Shown here piece by piece: positions 33,165 to 41,875 of a stretch of DNA of 53,477 nt. The stretch lies in assembly GCA_013824755.1 (NCBI GenBank), contig PNOJ01000006.1:1-53477 (forward strand), in the 5' to 3' direction. A program made the translations under genes and the position numbers. Below the pieces are notes generated by a model. The model saw only the letters and a list, made by a program, of their open reading frames with translations, was not told the origin of the DNA and made no database searches. The stretch's first letter is position 1; every line of letters begins with the position of its first letter. Source of the stretch: Gemmatimonas sp. (GTDB lineage Bacteria; Krumholzibacteriota; Krumholzibacteriia; LZORAL124-64-63).

Positions 33165-34262
33165 ATGGACTACACGCGCCTGTTCCGCCCCGGGATCCTC
33201 GCCACCCGCCCCTACTCGCCCGGCAAACCCATCAGCGAGGTCCAGCGCGAACTCGGCCTGGACAGCGTCATCAAGCTCGCCAGCAACGAGAACCCCGAGG
33301 GGCCGCTGGCGTCGGTCGTCGCCGCGGTCCGCGAGGCCGCCGCGGAGCTGAACCGCTACCCCGACGCGGCCTGCCACGACCTCGGCCTGGCCCTGGGCGC
33401 GGACCTGGGCCGGGACCCGTCCTGGCTGCTCTTCGGCAACGGCTGCAACGAGATCATCGACATGTTCATCCGGGCCCTGGTGTCCCCCGGGGAGAACGTG
33501 GTCTTCGGCCACCCGAGCTTCATCGTCTACCCGCTGACCTGCGCGGTGCACTTCGAGTGCGGCCGGCCGGTCCCCCTGCGCGACGACCGCCACGACCTGC
33601 CGGCGATGGCGAGCGCGGTCGACGGCAACACCAAGCTGGTCATCGTCTGCAACCCGAACAACCCGACCGGCACCTACAACACCGCGGCCGAGTTCCGCGC
33701 CTTCCTGGCGGACGTCCCGCCGGAGACCATCGTCATGGTGGACGAGGCCTACGTCGAGTTCGTCACGGCGCCCGACTACCCCCGCACGCTGGACCTGCTC
33801 GACGCGCATCCGAACCTGGTGATCAACCGGACCTTCTCGAAAATCCACTCGCTCGCCGGCTTGCGGGTGGGCTATGCTGTGGCGCACCCCGGCCTGATCG
33901 CCGAGCTGCACAAGACGCGCGAACCGTTCAACGTCAACGCGTTGGCCCAGGTCGCGGCGATCGCGGCGCTGAAGGAGAAAGCGGAGACCGCGGCCCGCGC
34001 CGCGCGCAACCGCGACCAGCTGGAGCAGCTCGCCGCCGGTCTCGCGGCCCTCGGCCTCGAGGTGACGCCCTCGCAGGCCAACTTCCTGCTGGTGCGGGTG
34101 CCGGGGAACGCGACGCTCGTGACCCAGGAATTGTTGCGCCGCGGCGTGATCGTGCGCCCGATGAACGCCTTCGGCCTGGGCGAGGGCGCGATCCGCATCA
34201 GCGTGGGCCTGCCCGCGGAGAACCGGCGCTGCCTCGAGGCGCTCAAGGAGATCCTGGCGTGA
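33165..34262 (+). CDS. hisC: Histidinol-phosphate aminotransferase
   Basis: IKLASNENPEGP; CNPNNPTGTYN; VDEAYVEF; RTFSKIHSLAGLRVGYA. Confidence 0.9.
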   Translation: MDYTRLFRPGILATRPYSPGKPISEVQRELGLDSVIKLASNENPEGPLASVVAAVREAAAELNRYPDAACHDLGLALGADLGRDPSWLLFGNGCNEIIDMFIRALVSPGENVVFGHPSFIVYPLTCAVHFECGRPVPLRDDRHDLPAMASAVDGNTKLVIVCNPNNPTGTYNTAAEFRAFLADVPPETIVMVDEAYVEFVTAPDYPRTLDLLDAHPNLVINRTFSKIHSLAGLRVGYAVAHPGLIAELHKTREPFNVNALAQVAAIAALKEKAETAARAARNRDQLEQLAAGLAALGLEVTPSQANFLLVRVPGNATLVTQELLRRGVIVRPMNAFGLGEGAIRISVGLPAENRRCLEALKEILA

Positions 34263-35119
34263 GTCCCGATCCGCAGCTGAAGCCGTTGCGGCCCGCCGAC
34301 GCGGACCGCTACCCGCGCAGCGGCCGCGCGGCGGGCCAGGAGACGACGCTGGTCCGGGTGGGCGCGGCCGTCTTCGGCGGGCCGCGCCTGGTGGTGGCCG
34401 CGGGGCCCTGCGCCGTGGAGCCGAGCGGGTCGCTGCTGGCCACCGCCGCGGCGGTGCGCGACGCCGGCGCGACCATCCTGCGGGCGGGCGCCTACAAGCC
34501 CCGCACGTCCCCCTACGACTTCCAGGGCCTGGGCCGCGAGGGGCTGGCCCTGCTGGCCGAGGCCCGGGCCGCGACCGGACTGCCGGTCGTCACCGAGGTG
34601 CTCGACCCGCGCGACGTCGACGCCGTGGCCGCCGTGGCCGACATGCTGCAGATCGGCAGCCGCAGCGTGCAGAACGTGCCGCTGCTGCGCGAGGTCGGCC
34701 GCAGCGGCAAGCCGGTCCTGCTCAAGCGCGGCATGATGACCACGGTGCACGAGTGGCTCAGCGCCGCCGAGTACGTGCTGGCGGCCGGCGGGCGCGACCT
34801 CGTGCTGTGCGAGCGGGGGATCCGCACCTTCGAGGACGCCACGCGCAACACCCTCGACCTGAACACCGTCGTGCTGCTGAAGCAGCGCACGCACCTGCCG
34901 GTGATCGTCGACCCCAGCCACGCCTGCGGCGACGCGAACCTGGTCGCGGCCCTCTGCCGCGCCGCCGTCGCGGCGGGCGCCGACGGCCTGCTGATCGAAG
35001 TGCACGTCGACCCCCTGCTGGCCCTGAGCGACGGCGACCAGTCGCTGGACCCCGCCGCCTTCCGCGCCGCCATGACTGCCTGCCGGGCCGTGGCCGCGGC
35101 CGTGGGCCGTGAGATCTGA
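34259..35119 (+). CDS. aroF: 3-deoxy-7-phosphoheptulonate synthase (type I, KDPGal/AroF-like short form)
   Basis: VVAAGPCAVEP; LRAGAYKPRTSPYDFQGLG; LQIGSRSVQN; LLKRGMMTT; CERGIRTFE; VDPSHACG. Confidence 0.9.
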   Translation: MSPDPQLKPLRPADADRYPRSGRAAGQETTLVRVGAAVFGGPRLVVAAGPCAVEPSGSLLATAAAVRDAGATILRAGAYKPRTSPYDFQGLGREGLALLAEARAATGLPVVTEVLDPRDVDAVAAVADMLQIGSRSVQNVPLLREVGRSGKPVLLKRGMMTTVHEWLSAAEYVLAAGGRDLVLCERGIRTFEDATRNTLDLNTVVLLKQRTHLPVIVDPSHACGDANLVAALCRAAVAAGADGLLIEVHVDPLLALSDGDQSLDPAAFRAAMTACRAVAAAVGREI

Positions 35120-36641
35120 CCCGGGGCGCGGCCCCGGCGCTCCCACCCACCTCGTGCCTGTTCCCGATCTCGACGAGTCCGATCCCTGCGGCCCGCAGTC
35201 CTACGGCCCCGTGCCGCCCGACACCGTCGTCGCCATCGACGGCCCCGCCGGTTCCGGCAAGTCCACGACCGCCCGCGCCCTGGCCGACCGGTTGGACCTG
35301 CTCTACGTGGATTCCGGCGCCATGTACCGCGCCCTGACCTGGGCCGCCGCCGCCGCCGGCGTCGACCCGCACGACGAGGCGTCCCTGCTGCGCCTGCTCG
35401 ACGGCGCCGATCTGACCCTGCAGTCGAGCCGCGGGGAGACCGCCGTCTTCTGGAACGGGCGCGACATCTCCGCCGCGGTGCGCACCCCCGAGATCGAAGC
35501 AGATGTCTCGGCCGTCTCGGCCCACGCCTCGGTGCGGGAGCGGATGGTCGCGCGCCAGCGCGCCATGGGCCGGCGCCAGGGCGTGGTCATGGAAGGGCGC
35601 GACATCGGGACGGTGGTCTTCCCGCTGGCCTCGGCCAAGATCTACCTGGACGCCACCCTGGAAGCCCGCGCCGAGCGGCGGCTGCGCCAGCACCGTCGCC
35701 GCGGCCTGACGGTGGATCGGGGAGAAGTCCTGCGCGAGGTGGAGGCCCGCGACCGCCGCGACAGCGAGCGCACCGCGAGCCCCCTGCGCATCCCGCCGGA
35801 CGCGGTGGTGATCGACAACAGCACGTTGACGCTCGATGACCAGCTCGAAGCCACCGAAGCGGCGGTGAGGCGCTTGCTGGCGTACCGGCGGCCGGCCGCC
35901 GCCGGCCGGGACGGCGAACTGTCCCTGCGCTACCGGATCGCCTTCGCCGTCTTCGGTTCCGTGGGCCGCTTCACCGGCCTGCGGGTCATCGGCCGCGAGC
36001 ACGCGAACCTGCACGGCTGCATCCTCGCGCCCAACCACGTCAGCAACTGGGACCCGCCCGCCCTGGGCGCGGCCCTGTCCGGCAAGAACCACATCCGCGC
36101 GATCGCGAAGGAGGAGCTGTTCCGGCTGCCGCCGTCGGCCATGCTGTACCGGTTCCTCTACGCGATCCCCATCAAGCGCAACATCTACGACACGGCGGCC
36201 TTCGATCGCGCGGCGCAGGTCCTGGCCGAGGGCCAGAACCTCCTGTTCTTCCCGGAGGGGATGCGACGCGTCTACGGCGAACCCGGCCCGGTCCGCAACG
36301 GCCTGGGCCTGCTGATGCAGCGCACCGGGGCGCCGGCCGTCCCGATCTTCCTGCGGGGCACGCTGGCCCCCCAGCCCGGGGGAGGCCCGCGGGCGCCCCT
36401 GGAGGTCTCCCTGGCCCCGCCCATCCGCCTGCACGCCCTGCCCGTCCTGGGCCGGCGCCTGGAGCCGCGGGCGCTCAGCCGCGAGATCGGCCGGCTCTTC
36501 GAGGCGATCTACCGCGAGATGCAGGAGCGGTCCGCCGAGCGCCATCCCTTCACCGACTGGGAGCGAGAGGCCGCCGAACGCGTCCGCGCCGCCATCGAGC
36601 GCAAGGAGGCCCGGACCTTCCACAACCGGCGCCCCCTCTAG
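35109..36641 (+). CDS. Cytidylate kinase fused to 1-acyl-sn-glycerol-3-phosphate acyltransferase (Cmk-PlsC)
   Basis: Cmk: AIDGPAGSGKSTTARALADRL, YVDSGAMYRALT, VMEGRDIGTVVFP; PlsC: APNHVSNWDPPAL (HX4D), FFPEGMRRVYGEPG; one uninterrupted ORF. Confidence 0.9.
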   Translation: MRSDPGRGPGAPTHLVPVPDLDESDPCGPQSYGPVPPDTVVAIDGPAGSGKSTTARALADRLDLLYVDSGAMYRALTWAAAAAGVDPHDEASLLRLLDGADLTLQSSRGETAVFWNGRDISAAVRTPEIEADVSAVSAHASVRERMVARQRAMGRRQGVVMEGRDIGTVVFPLASAKIYLDATLEARAERRLRQHRRRGLTVDRGEVLREVEARDRRDSERTASPLRIPPDAVVIDNSTLTLDDQLEATEAAVRRLLAYRRPAAAGRDGELSLRYRIAFAVFGSVGRFTGLRVIGREHANLHGCILAPNHVSNWDPPALGAALSGKNHIRAIAKEELFRLPPSAMLYRFLYAIPIKRNIYDTAAFDRAAQVLAEGQNLLFFPEGMRRVYGEPGPVRNGLGLLMQRTGAPAVPIFLRGTLAPQPGGGPRAPLEVSLAPPIRLHALPVLGRRLEPRALSREIGRLFEAIYREMQERSAERHPFTDWEREAAERVRAAIERKEARTFHNRRPL

Positions 36642-36666
36642 GCGCCGTCGCGGCCCGCCGCCGTCC

Positions 36667-36695
36667 TTGCCAAATCCGCCCCCGTCGTGTATATT
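36667..36695 (+). promoter_or_regulatory. rpsA promoter TTGCCA-17-TATATT
   Basis: -35 36667-36672, -10 36690-36695. Confidence 0.75.
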
Positions 36696-36705
36696 CCGCG
36701 GCATG

Positions 36706-36722
36706 CCCGGCTGATCGCCGGG
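36706..36722 (+). promoter_or_regulatory. Hairpin in rpsA 5' leader
   Basis: CCCGGC-TGATC-GCCGGG followed by U/A-rich linker and AGGAGG. Confidence 0.5.
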
Positions 36723-36751
36723 TAAATCCGTCTTTTAGGAGGAACCACACA

Positions 36752-38686
36752 ATGAGTCCCAACCCCAACTCGGGGGGTTCGTTTGCACGCCATTCGAACT
36801 CTTCCGGATCCGACCGTCCCCTGCCGTCCCGCAAGTGGCGCGAGGAGCAGGACGACGACTACCCGGCCGCCCGGGTCCCGGCCACGCCGAAGCTGACCAC
36901 CGAATTCGACGCCGCGAGCATCGTCAACCGCGACTATGACGACGACGGCGATGCGGCCAACTTCGACATGCTGGCGCTGCTCAACCAGTACGAGCAGACG
37001 CTGAACGAGATCCAGGAGGGGCAGATCCTCCAGGGCACCGTGGTCGAGGTGCGCGAGAACGAGGTCCTGCTCAACATCGGCTTCAAGAGCGAGGGCGTCA
37101 TCCCGATCGAGGAGTTCGGCACCACGCAGATCAAGGTCGGCGACACCTTCGACGTGTTCCTCGAGCACCTCGAGGACCAGGACGGCCTGGTCGTGCTGTC
37201 GAAGGAGCGGGCGGACTTCCTGAAGGTCTGGGACAAGATCAAGCAGGCGCACGAGAACGGCGAGGTCGTCAAGGGCGTCGTGGACCGCCGCATCAAGGGC
37301 GGCCTCGTGGTGAAGCTGTGGGACGTCGACACGTTCCTGCCCGGCTCCCAGGTGGCCCTGCGGCAGGTGCCGGATCTGGACCAGCTGATCGGCAAGGAGA
37401 TCGACTGCCAGATCATCAAGAAGAACAAGCGGCGCCGCAACGTCGTGGTCAGCCGCCGCATCGTGCTCGAGCGCGAGCGCGAGGAGAAGAAGAAGAACCT
37501 GATGTCCGAGCTCGACAAGGACCAGGTCCGCAAGGGCATCGTGAAGAACATCACGGATTTCGGCGCCTTCGTGGATCTCGGCGGGATCGACGGGCTCCTG
37601 CACATCACCGACCTGTCCTGGGGCCGCGTCAAGCACCCCAGCGAGGTCGTCAATATCGGTGACGAGATCCAGGTCAAGATCCTGGACTTCGACCGCGACC
37701 GCGAGCGCATTTCCCTGGGTCTGAAGCAGCTGCAGAACTACCCGTGGGAGAACGTCGAGGCCAAGTACCCCGAGAAGGCCATCGTCCAGGGCAAGGTCGT
37801 CTCGATCACCAACTACGGCGCCTTCGTGGAGCTGGAGGAGGGCATCGAGGGCCTGATCCACATCAGCGAGATGTCCTGGACCCGGCACATCAAGCACCCG
37901 AGCAAGATCCTGTCCATCGGCGACGACGTCGAGGTCATGGTCCTGAAGATCGACAAGGGCAACGAGAAGATCTCCCTCGGCCTGAAGCAGACCGAGCAGG
38001 ACCCCTGGCTGTCGCTCAACGAGCGCTACCCGGTGGGCACGATCATCGAGGGCCGCGTGCGCAACCTCACCGACTTCGGCGCCTTCGTCGAGGTCGAGGA
38101 GGGCATCGACGGCCTGGTCCACATCTCCGACATGTCGTGGACCAAGCGGGTCCGCCACCCGAAGGAGATCGTGCGCAAGGGCGACCTGGTCCAGGTGCAG
38201 ATCCTGGACATCGACGCCGAGAAGCGCCGGATCAGCCTGGGCATCAAGCAGCTCCAGGACAACCCCTGGCCGACGCTCGCCGAGGACTACCCGGTGGGCC
38301 GCCAGGTCGAGGGCAAGGTCATCCGCATGCTGGACCACGGCATGGTGGTGGAGATCGGCAACGACATCGAAGGGTTCGTGCCGGTCGGCCACCTGGCCAT
38401 CCCGAAGCTGGACAAGCCGCAGTTCTTCTTCCACGAGGAGGAGGCGCTGCCGATGCACGTCATCAAGATGGACGCCGAGAACCGGCGCATCGTCCTGTCG
38501 GTGGCCGAGTTCTACAAGGACCAGCCGCGCGACACCCTCGAGGCCTACATCGCGGCCCACCCGCGTCGTGACGACGTGGTGGAGACCGAGATCGACCCCG
38601 AGGGCGCCGACGAGTACGCCGACGCCGCCGTCGACATCCCGGCGTCGCCGATCGGCGACCTGGACGGGGTGGGCGGGGACGCCTAG
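36752..38686 (+). CDS. rpsA: 30S ribosomal protein S1 (six S1 repeats, N-terminal extension)
   Basis: Six S1 repeats, e.g. GIVKNITDFGAFVDLGGIDGLLHITDLSW, GRVRNLTDFGAFVEVEEGIDGLVHISDMSW. Confidence 0.96.
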   Translation: MSPNPNSGGSFARHSNSSGSDRPLPSRKWREEQDDDYPAARVPATPKLTTEFDAASIVNRDYDDDGDAANFDMLALLNQYEQTLNEIQEGQILQGTVVEVRENEVLLNIGFKSEGVIPIEEFGTTQIKVGDTFDVFLEHLEDQDGLVVLSKERADFLKVWDKIKQAHENGEVVKGVVDRRIKGGLVVKLWDVDTFLPGSQVALRQVPDLDQLIGKEIDCQIIKKNKRRRNVVVSRRIVLEREREEKKKNLMSELDKDQVRKGIVKNITDFGAFVDLGGIDGLLHITDLSWGRVKHPSEVVNIGDEIQVKILDFDRDRERISLGLKQLQNYPWENVEAKYPEKAIVQGKVVSITNYGAFVELEEGIEGLIHISEMSWTRHIKHPSKILSIGDDVEVMVLKIDKGNEKISLGLKQTEQDPWLSLNERYPVGTIIEGRVRNLTDFGAFVEVEEGIDGLVHISDMSWTKRVRHPKEIVRKGDLVQVQILDIDAEKRRISLGIKQLQDNPWPTLAEDYPVGRQVEGKVIRMLDHGMVVEIGNDIEGFVPVGHLAIPKLDKPQFFFHEEEALPMHVIKMDAENRRIVLSVAEFYKDQPRDTLEAYIAAHPRRDDVVETEIDPEGADEYADAAVDIPASPIGDLDGVGGDA

Positions 38687-38720
38687 CCGACCCCGCAGCG
38701 GACCGGTCGGGGCAAGCGAT

Positions 38721-38750
38721 GGGGGTGGCGTCTAGCCACCCCCTTCTCCC
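38721..38750 (+). terminator. Rho-independent terminator after rpsA
   Basis: GGGGGTGGC-GTCTA-GCCACCCCC then TTCTCCC. Confidence 0.75.
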
Positions 38751-38781
38751 ATCCGGCCGCGGCCGCGGGCCGGAAACGACG

Positions 38782-38809
38782 CCAGGAGCGACGTCAACCA
38801 GGAGCGACG
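38782..38809 (+). repeat. Direct repeat CCAGGAGCGACG x2 (16-bp period) upstream of mtaB
   Basis: copies at 38782-38793 and 38798-38809. Confidence 0.85.
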
Positions 38810-38814
38810 CAGTC

Positions 38815-40216
38815 ATGGACGGCCAGGACGGACCTCACCAGCGTGTGCGCGTGGCGTTCCACACGCTCGGCTGCCGCCTCAACCGCTACGACACCGAGAC
38901 CATGATGGCCGGCCTCGGCGACGGTGCGGTCCGCGGCCTCGCGTGCGAGGTCGTCGCCTGGGACGAGCCCGCCGACGTCTACGTCCTGAACAGCTGCACC
39001 GTCACCGCCCGCGCCGACCAGAAGGCCCGCCAGACCCTGCGCGAGGCGCGGCGGCGCAACCCCGCGGCCAAGGTCGTCGTCACCGGCTGCTACGCCCAGG
39101 CCCAGCCGGCGACCCTGTCCGCGCTGGCGGGCGTCGACGGCGTGTTCGGCACCGGCGAGCGCGACGCCATCGCGGACTGGCTGCCCCGGTTGCTGGCCGC
39201 CGACGGCCCGCTGGTCGAGGTCGGCGCCCCGGAAAGGGCCGTGGGGCCGGAACGCGCGGCGCGCGCGCGACCGCTCGTCGCCGCGCACCCGCGCCCAGGT
39301 CAAGATCCAGGACGGTTGCGACCTCCGCTGCGCCTACTGCCTGATCTGGCGCGCGCGGGGCAGCTCCCGTTCCCGCACCCCGGCAGCGATCATGCGGGAG
39401 ATCGCCGCCCTGCGGGACCGCGGCGTCCCCGAGGTCGTGCTCTCGGGCGTCCACCTCGGCGCCTACGGCCGCGACCTCGCGCCCCGGACCTGCCTGACCG
39501 ACCTGCTGTCGTCGCTCCTGGAGCGCTTCCCCGACCTGAAGGTGCGCCTGGGCAGCCTGCATCCCGACGAGCTGGGGGCGCCGCTGCTGGACCTCTATGC
39601 CGGCCGCCCCAACCTGCAGCCCTACCTGCACCTGTCGCTGCAGAGCGGCGCCGACGCCGTGCTGCGGCGGATGCGGCGCCCCTACGCCGCCGCCGCCGTC
39701 GTCGGCGCGATCGGGGCCGCGGTTGCAGCGCGGCCCGGGATCGGCATCGGCGCCGACGTGATCGCCGGTTTCCCGGGCGAGACCGACGCGGAGTTCCAGG
39801 CGACGCTCGACCTGATCGCCGCGGCGCCGCTGGCCTACCTGCACGTCTTCCCGTTCTCGTCCCGGCCGGGGACGCCCGCCGCCGCCATGACGCCGTTGCC
39901 GGCGGCGGTGGTGCGCGAGCGGGCCGCCCGCCTGGCCGGTGTCGGACGCGATCTGCAACGGCGCTTCGAAGACGACCTGATCGGCGTCTGGCAGGAAGCC
40001 GTCGTGGAGTCCCCCCGGCGCCCCGACGGCTGGCTGCCGGCCACGACCGGGAATTTCGCCACGGTCCTGGTGCCGGGCGATCGCGAGCCCGGCGACCGCG
40101 TCCTGTTGCGCCCCGAGGGTCGGCGCGGTGGCCTGCTCCACGCCACGGCGGTCCGGAGCGTGGACGCGGTACGCAGCGAGGAGGCGGCCGCGGTCGTGGG
40201 AGGGGGAGACCGATGA
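38815..40216 (+). CDS. mtaB: MtaB-like tRNA (N6-threonylcarbamoyladenosine) methylthiotransferase, frameshifted near 39259-39270
   Basis: Frame 1: VAFHTLGCRLNRYDTETM, VLNSCTVTARADQKARQ; frame 2: RTRAQVKIQDGCDLRCAYCLIWRARG, LSGVHLGAYGRDL, GADVIAGFPGETDAEF; total length not a multiple of 3. Confidence 0.85.
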
Positions 40217-41547
40217 CCGACGAGCGGGCCGGCGTCCGGGTCCACATCGAGACCTACGGCTGCCAGATGAACGCCTACGACACCTCGGCCATCCACGGCC
40301 TCCTGGCCGCACGCGGCTACGGCCGCGCCGAGTCGCCCCTGGAGGCCGACGTCGTCCTGCTGAACACCTGTTCGGTGCGCGACCTGGCCGAGCACAAGAT
40401 CCTCAGCCGCATCGGCGAGCTGCGCAGCCTGCGCCGGCGCGGCCTGGCCGCCGCCGACATCATCGGCGTCTGCGGCTGCATGGCCGAGCGTCTCGGGGAC
40501 GGCCTGGTCGCCGGCGGGCGCGGCCCCGACCTGGTGGCCGGCGTCGACCAGTACGACCAGCTGCCCGACCTGCTGGACGCGATCCTGCGCGGGGAGTCGG
40601 CCCCGGCGCCGGTGGCGGTCGGGCACCGCGACGACGTCCACTACGTCGCGCCCCCGGAGGCCTACCCGACCAACAATTCCCATCTGGTGACGATCCACAA
40701 GGGCTGCGACTACCGCTGCACCTACTGCATCGTGCCGGAGACCCGCGGCCCCCAACGCGAGAAGGCCCCCCTGCTCATCGAGGCGGAGATCCACGGAATC
40801 GTCGCGCGGGGCGGGCGCGAGGTCACCCTGCTGGGCCAGAACGTCACGGCCTACCGCAGCGGGGACCTGGACTTCGCCGGGCTGCTGCGCCGCCTCGAGA
40901 CGATCGACGGCCTGGAGCGCATCCGCTTCCTGACCGGCCACCCCTGCGACATGACCGACGACCTGATCCGCACCATCGCCGAACTGGGCAAGACCTGCCC
41001 CTGGCTCCACGTGCCGGCCCAGAGCGGCAGCGACGCCGTCCTGCGTCGGATGAAGCGCCTGTACACCCGGGAGCGCTACCTGGCCATGATCGCCGCCGCC
41101 CGGCGCTGGATCCCCGACGTGACCTTCAGCGGCGACATCATCGTGGGCTTCCCCGGAGAAACCGACGCGGACTTCCGACGGACGCTTGAGTTGGTGGAGG
41201 AGGTCCGCTACGATCTGCTCTTCAGCTTCAAGTACTCCGAGCGGCCGGGCACGCCCGCAGCCAAGCTCCCCGACGACGTGCCGCCCGAAGTCAAGAAAGA
41301 GCGTCTGGCCGAACTGATGGCGGTCCAGGACGCGATCTGGGATGATCTGGCCGCAGCCCAGACGGGCGCCGTCTGGGAGGTCGCGGTGGAGGCGGCGGCG
41401 CGCCGTCCCGCCGGCAGCTGGCGGGCGCGGACCCCGAACAACCGCAAGGTGCTGCTGCACGGCGGCGACCACCGGCCCGGCGACCTGGTCCGGGTCCGGG
41501 TGACCGGCTGCGAGGCGTCGACGTTCGAGGCGGAACCCATCAACTGA
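40213..41547 (+). CDS. miaB: tRNA-2-methylthio-N6-dimethylallyladenosine synthase
   Basis: IETYGCQMNAYDTSAI; LLNTCSVRDLAEHKI; IHKGCDYRCTYCIVPETRGPQR; DIIVGFPGETDADF. Confidence 0.95.
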   Translation: MTDERAGVRVHIETYGCQMNAYDTSAIHGLLAARGYGRAESPLEADVVLLNTCSVRDLAEHKILSRIGELRSLRRRGLAAADIIGVCGCMAERLGDGLVAGGRGPDLVAGVDQYDQLPDLLDAILRGESAPAPVAVGHRDDVHYVAPPEAYPTNNSHLVTIHKGCDYRCTYCIVPETRGPQREKAPLLIEAEIHGIVARGGREVTLLGQNVTAYRSGDLDFAGLLRRLETIDGLERIRFLTGHPCDMTDDLIRTIAELGKTCPWLHVPAQSGSDAVLRRMKRLYTRERYLAMIAAARRWIPDVTFSGDIIVGFPGETDADFRRTLELVEEVRYDLLFSFKYSERPGTPAAKLPDDVPPEVKKERLAELMAVQDAIWDDLAAAQTGAVWEVAVEAAARRPAGSWRARTPNNRKVLLHGGDHRPGDLVRVRVTGCEASTFEAEPIN

Positions 41548-41553
41548 CGAGGT

Positions 41554-41874
41554 GTGGCCGTGTGGATCTTCAAGGGGATCATCATCCTGCTGGCCGTGAT
41601 CACGCTGGCCGTCTTCTTCGCGCAGAACAGCTCCCAGAGCGTGGACCTGCGCCTGCTGCACTGGCAGTGGCTGCAGATCCCGCTGTACATGGTGCTGGTC
41701 GGCTCCTTCCTGGGGGGGATCCTGGTCAGCCTGGTCGTCGGCGGCGTGCGCGAGCTGGGCCTGCGCGCCCGCATGCACCGCCTCGGCCGCGAGCTGAAGA
41801 ACCGCGACCGGGAGATCGCCGAGCTGCGCACGATGCCCCTGCAGGACATGGATCTGTTCAAGGAGGAGGACTGA
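41554..41874 (+). CDS. lapA: LapA family (DUF1049) membrane protein
   Basis: Two hydrophobic helices, ITLAVFFAQNSSQSVDLRLLHWQWLQIPLYMVLVGSFLGGIL, followed by coiled tail. Confidence 0.7.
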   Translation: MAVWIFKGIIILLAVITLAVFFAQNSSQSVDLRLLHWQWLQIPLYMVLVGSFLGGILVSLVVGGVRELGLRARMHRLGRELKNRDREIAELRTMPLQDMDLFKEED

Positions 41875-41875
41875 C

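Noticed and set aside
38719-41547. 942-aa ORF as a natural MtaB-MiaB fusion
   Set aside because: The middle section is out-of-frame junk for mtaB; the true mtaB C-terminus lies in frame 2 and miaB has its own ATG at 40213.
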